A stretch of 64,000 bases of DNA, taken from Candidatus Izimoplasma sp. ZiA1 (GTDB taxonomy: Bacteria; Bacillota_I; Bacilli_A; Izemoplasmatales; Izemoplasmataceae). This document shows, piece after piece, positions 63,401-64,000 of this stretch (its first letter is position 1; each line of letters begins with the position of its first letter). The stretch covers positions 124,001 to 188,000 of the forward strand of contig NQYJ01000003.1 of the NCBI GenBank assembly GCA_002285055.1, given 5' to 3'. A program made the translations under genes and the position numbers. The notes below the pieces were generated by a model. It had not been told where the DNA came from and did no database searches. It saw only the letters and a list, made by a program, of their open reading frames with translations.

Positions 63401-64000
63401 GGCATATGATATCGGTTATGGTGGATTAGACCATGTAATCGCAAATCAAGATGATGTAAACATCTTAGTAATGGATACTGAAGTTTATTCAAATACAGGT
63501 GGACAATCATCTAAAGCAGCACCAACTGGTTCAATTGCTAAATTTACAGCTGCTGGTAAACCTGGTAAGAAAAAAGACTTAGCTGCAATAGCTATGAGTT
63601 ATGGACATGTATATGTTGCGCAAATCTCTCACGGTGCTTCTCAACAACAAGTTGTTAAAGCATTAAGAGAAGCTGAAAGTTATGATGGACCTTCTATCGT
63701 AATAGCATATTCTCCATGTATCGCTCATAAAATTAAAGGTGGAATGACTAATTCTCAAAACCAAGCTAAATTAGCTACAGAATGTGGTTATTGGCCAACA
63801 TTTAGATTCGATCCTCGTTTAGAACTTGAAGGGAAAAACCCATTCAAAATCGATTCGAAAGACCCTAAATGGGAATTATATAACGATTTCTTAATGAAAG
63901 AAGCTCGTTATGCACAATTAAAAGATATTAATCCTGAAAAAGCTGAAATCTTACTTGATGCGAATATCAAAGAAGCTCAACGTAAATACAAAATGTATCA
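60498..64000 (+). CDS. nifJ: Pyruvate:ferredoxin (flavodoxin) oxidoreductase, 3' end outside window
   Basis: 1167 codons are in the window; only the last few are probably missing. Single-chain PFOR: domain I begins SMDGNQAAAHASYAFTEVAG and has YPITPSSPMAE. Two [4Fe-4S] motifs lie in CIQCNQCSFSCP (from C691) and CTGCGVCVQVCP, the third-cluster motif in GACAGCGETPY, and the thiamine diphosphate site in GDGWAYDIGYGG and NTGGQSSKAAPTG. It converts pyruvate and CoA to acetyl-CoA, CO2 and reduced ferredoxin, feeding NfnAB and any ferredoxin-using chain. TGGAGG precedes the ATG. Confidence 0.96.
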   Translation, partial: MATKKVFQSMDGNQAAAHASYAFTEVAGIYPITPSSPMAEYTDLWASQGKKNLFGMPVKVIEMQSEAGAAGTVHGSLQSGALTTTYTASQGLLLKLPNMYKIAGELLPGVIHVAARSIAVQALSIFGDHQDVMAARPTGFAILASGSVQETMDLAGVAHLAAIKSSIPFMHFFDGFRTSHEVNKVEVMDYNVFDRLLDRDAVRKFRKRALNSSNPVTRGSAQNDDVYMQARELQDKYYTNVPNIVAEYMEEISKVTGREYAPFVYYGAKDATDVIIAMGSVTEAIEEVIDKLTAEGRKVGLLTVHLYRPFSAEYFFKALPTTVNKIAVLDRTKENGSLGEPLYLDIKSLFYGKENEPVILGGRYGLSSKDTTPGQIVAVYDNLAGEQKNNFTIGINDDVNFTSLEAKEIDVQDKDTTELLFFGLGSDGTVGASKNTIKIIGENTDLYGQAYSSYDSKKSGGVTRMHLRFGKKPIRSTYLVSHPHFVSCSKDSYLTKYDMIGGLRNGGRFLLNTVTPKEEINELLPNSVKKALADKNAKLYIINAVKLAEEVGLGGMINTIMQSAFFALNEQIMPYETAQKLMKKYAEKAYGRKGKAIVDKNFRAIEVGNEGLVEIPVNPEWSNLTVEATVVDNTRPDYVKNIADPVNNIKGYDIPVSAFEPYADGTMENGSTNYEKRGVANYVPKWIEDNCIQCNQCSFSCPHAVIRPFLLTEEEMKNAPEGLTTLAPKGKGLEGLQYKIQISTLDCTGCGVCVQVCPAKDKALEMSPIHDEIEKGEVQNAEYLFEKVSYKDNLVQKNNAKNSQFAKPLFEFSGACAGCGETPYVKLVTQLFGERMQIANATGCSSIYGGSFPATPYTVLDNGRGPAWANSLFEDNAEFGFGMTHGNETMRDRIQNIMATNMDLVSDEVKELFTTWIENRKSGEITLEVNNKLMPLLSTLPKEIKGDLEELSNYFVKQSNWIFGGDGWAYDIGYGGLDHVIANQDDVNILVMDTEVYSNTGGQSSKAAPTGSIAKFTAAGKPGKKKDLAAIAMSYGHVYVAQISHGASQQQVVKALREAESYDGPSIVIAYSPCIAHKIKGGMTNSQNQAKLATECGYWPTFRFDPRLELEGKNPFKIDSKDPKWELYNDFLMKEARYAQLKDINPEKAEILLDANIKEAQRKYKMY

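Noticed and set aside
1..64000. CRISPR array, insertion sequence, prophage, rRNA or tRNA genes
   Set aside because: No regularly spaced repeats, transposase or integrase frames, or RNA gene signatures were seen on either strand.

Overview
The window is about 70% A+T and densely coded. It reads as a chromosome segment of a free-living, fermentative, strictly anaerobic relative of the Mollicutes. TGA is used as a stop codon (for example at 18301-18303, 13971-13973, 33965-33967) and tryptophan is TGG, so the genetic code is standard, unlike Mycoplasma. Proteins are Firmicutes-like. Several substrate-binding-type proteins are lipoproteins, and the energy genes are anaerobic (pyruvate:ferredoxin oxidoreductase, NfnAB, an Rnf-type complex, an [FeFe]-hydrogenase-like protein). 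My best guess is an Izemoplasma/Acholeplasma/Haloplasma-like lineage; that is inference, as no rRNA or tRNA gene is present. I saw no insertion sequence, phage or CRISPR array.

Layout. 1-2905: a PAP2 phosphatase (cut by the window edge), then htpG behind a CIRCE-like operator. 2910-7389 (minus strand): a five-gene PTS operon with an ascorbate-type EIIB/EIIC, a SIS-domain protein, an HPr-like protein and a PRD regulator fused in frame to EIIA. 7538-11317: a divergent c-di-GMP pair, HD-GYP versus GGDEF-EAL. 11396-17479: a small unknown protein, two MacB-like ABC ATPase-permease fusions and an SPFH protein. 17578-24609: a YwaF-like membrane protein, a compact OLD-like ATPase-TOPRIM protein, two LURP-one-related proteins, a methyltransferase, a PD-(D/E)XK-DinG helicase fusion and an APH kinase. 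24731-29716: cyclophilin, a reductive-dehalogenase-like Fe-S protein, small Smr and zinc-ribbon proteins, and nfnAB. 29815-32813: two DegV/FakB fatty-acid-binding proteins with a FabT-like MarR regulator and a PadR-HAAS pair; two FabT-type boxes lie at the operon start.

33458-50740 is the most interesting part. It holds a Gx transporter, ApbE (the FMN transferase), three lipoproteins with FMN-binding and/or rhodanese domains, an eight-gene operon (NuoF-type Fe-S module, [FeFe]-hydrogenase-like protein, RnfC-D-G-E-A-B), and a NusG-domain-II protein. The Rnf parts look remodelled. RnfC has lost its FMN/NADH glycine loop. RnfB stops after its first Fe-S domain and lacks the ferredoxin-like domain. 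RnfD lacks the SGAT flavinylation motif. RnfG carries three FMN-binding units instead of one. The hydrogenase-like protein keeps all four H-cluster cysteines but has changed the residues around the cluster. Together with ApbE and the flavin lipoproteins this suggests a membrane electron-export chain fed by the hydrogenase-like module rather than a standard ferredoxin:NAD+ Rnf. Between these genes sit a two-component system and a metal P-type ATPase fused to an ArsR repressor domain, with an ArsR-like operator in front.

50749-64000: DUF1146-like, YigZ, CCA-adding enzyme, pullulanase, YhaM, a large SurA/PrsA-like lipoprotein, WalJ-like hydrolase, a choline-kinase-like protein and pyruvate:ferredoxin oxidoreductase (cut by the window end). 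Many transcription units end in clear intrinsic terminators, several of them bidirectional.
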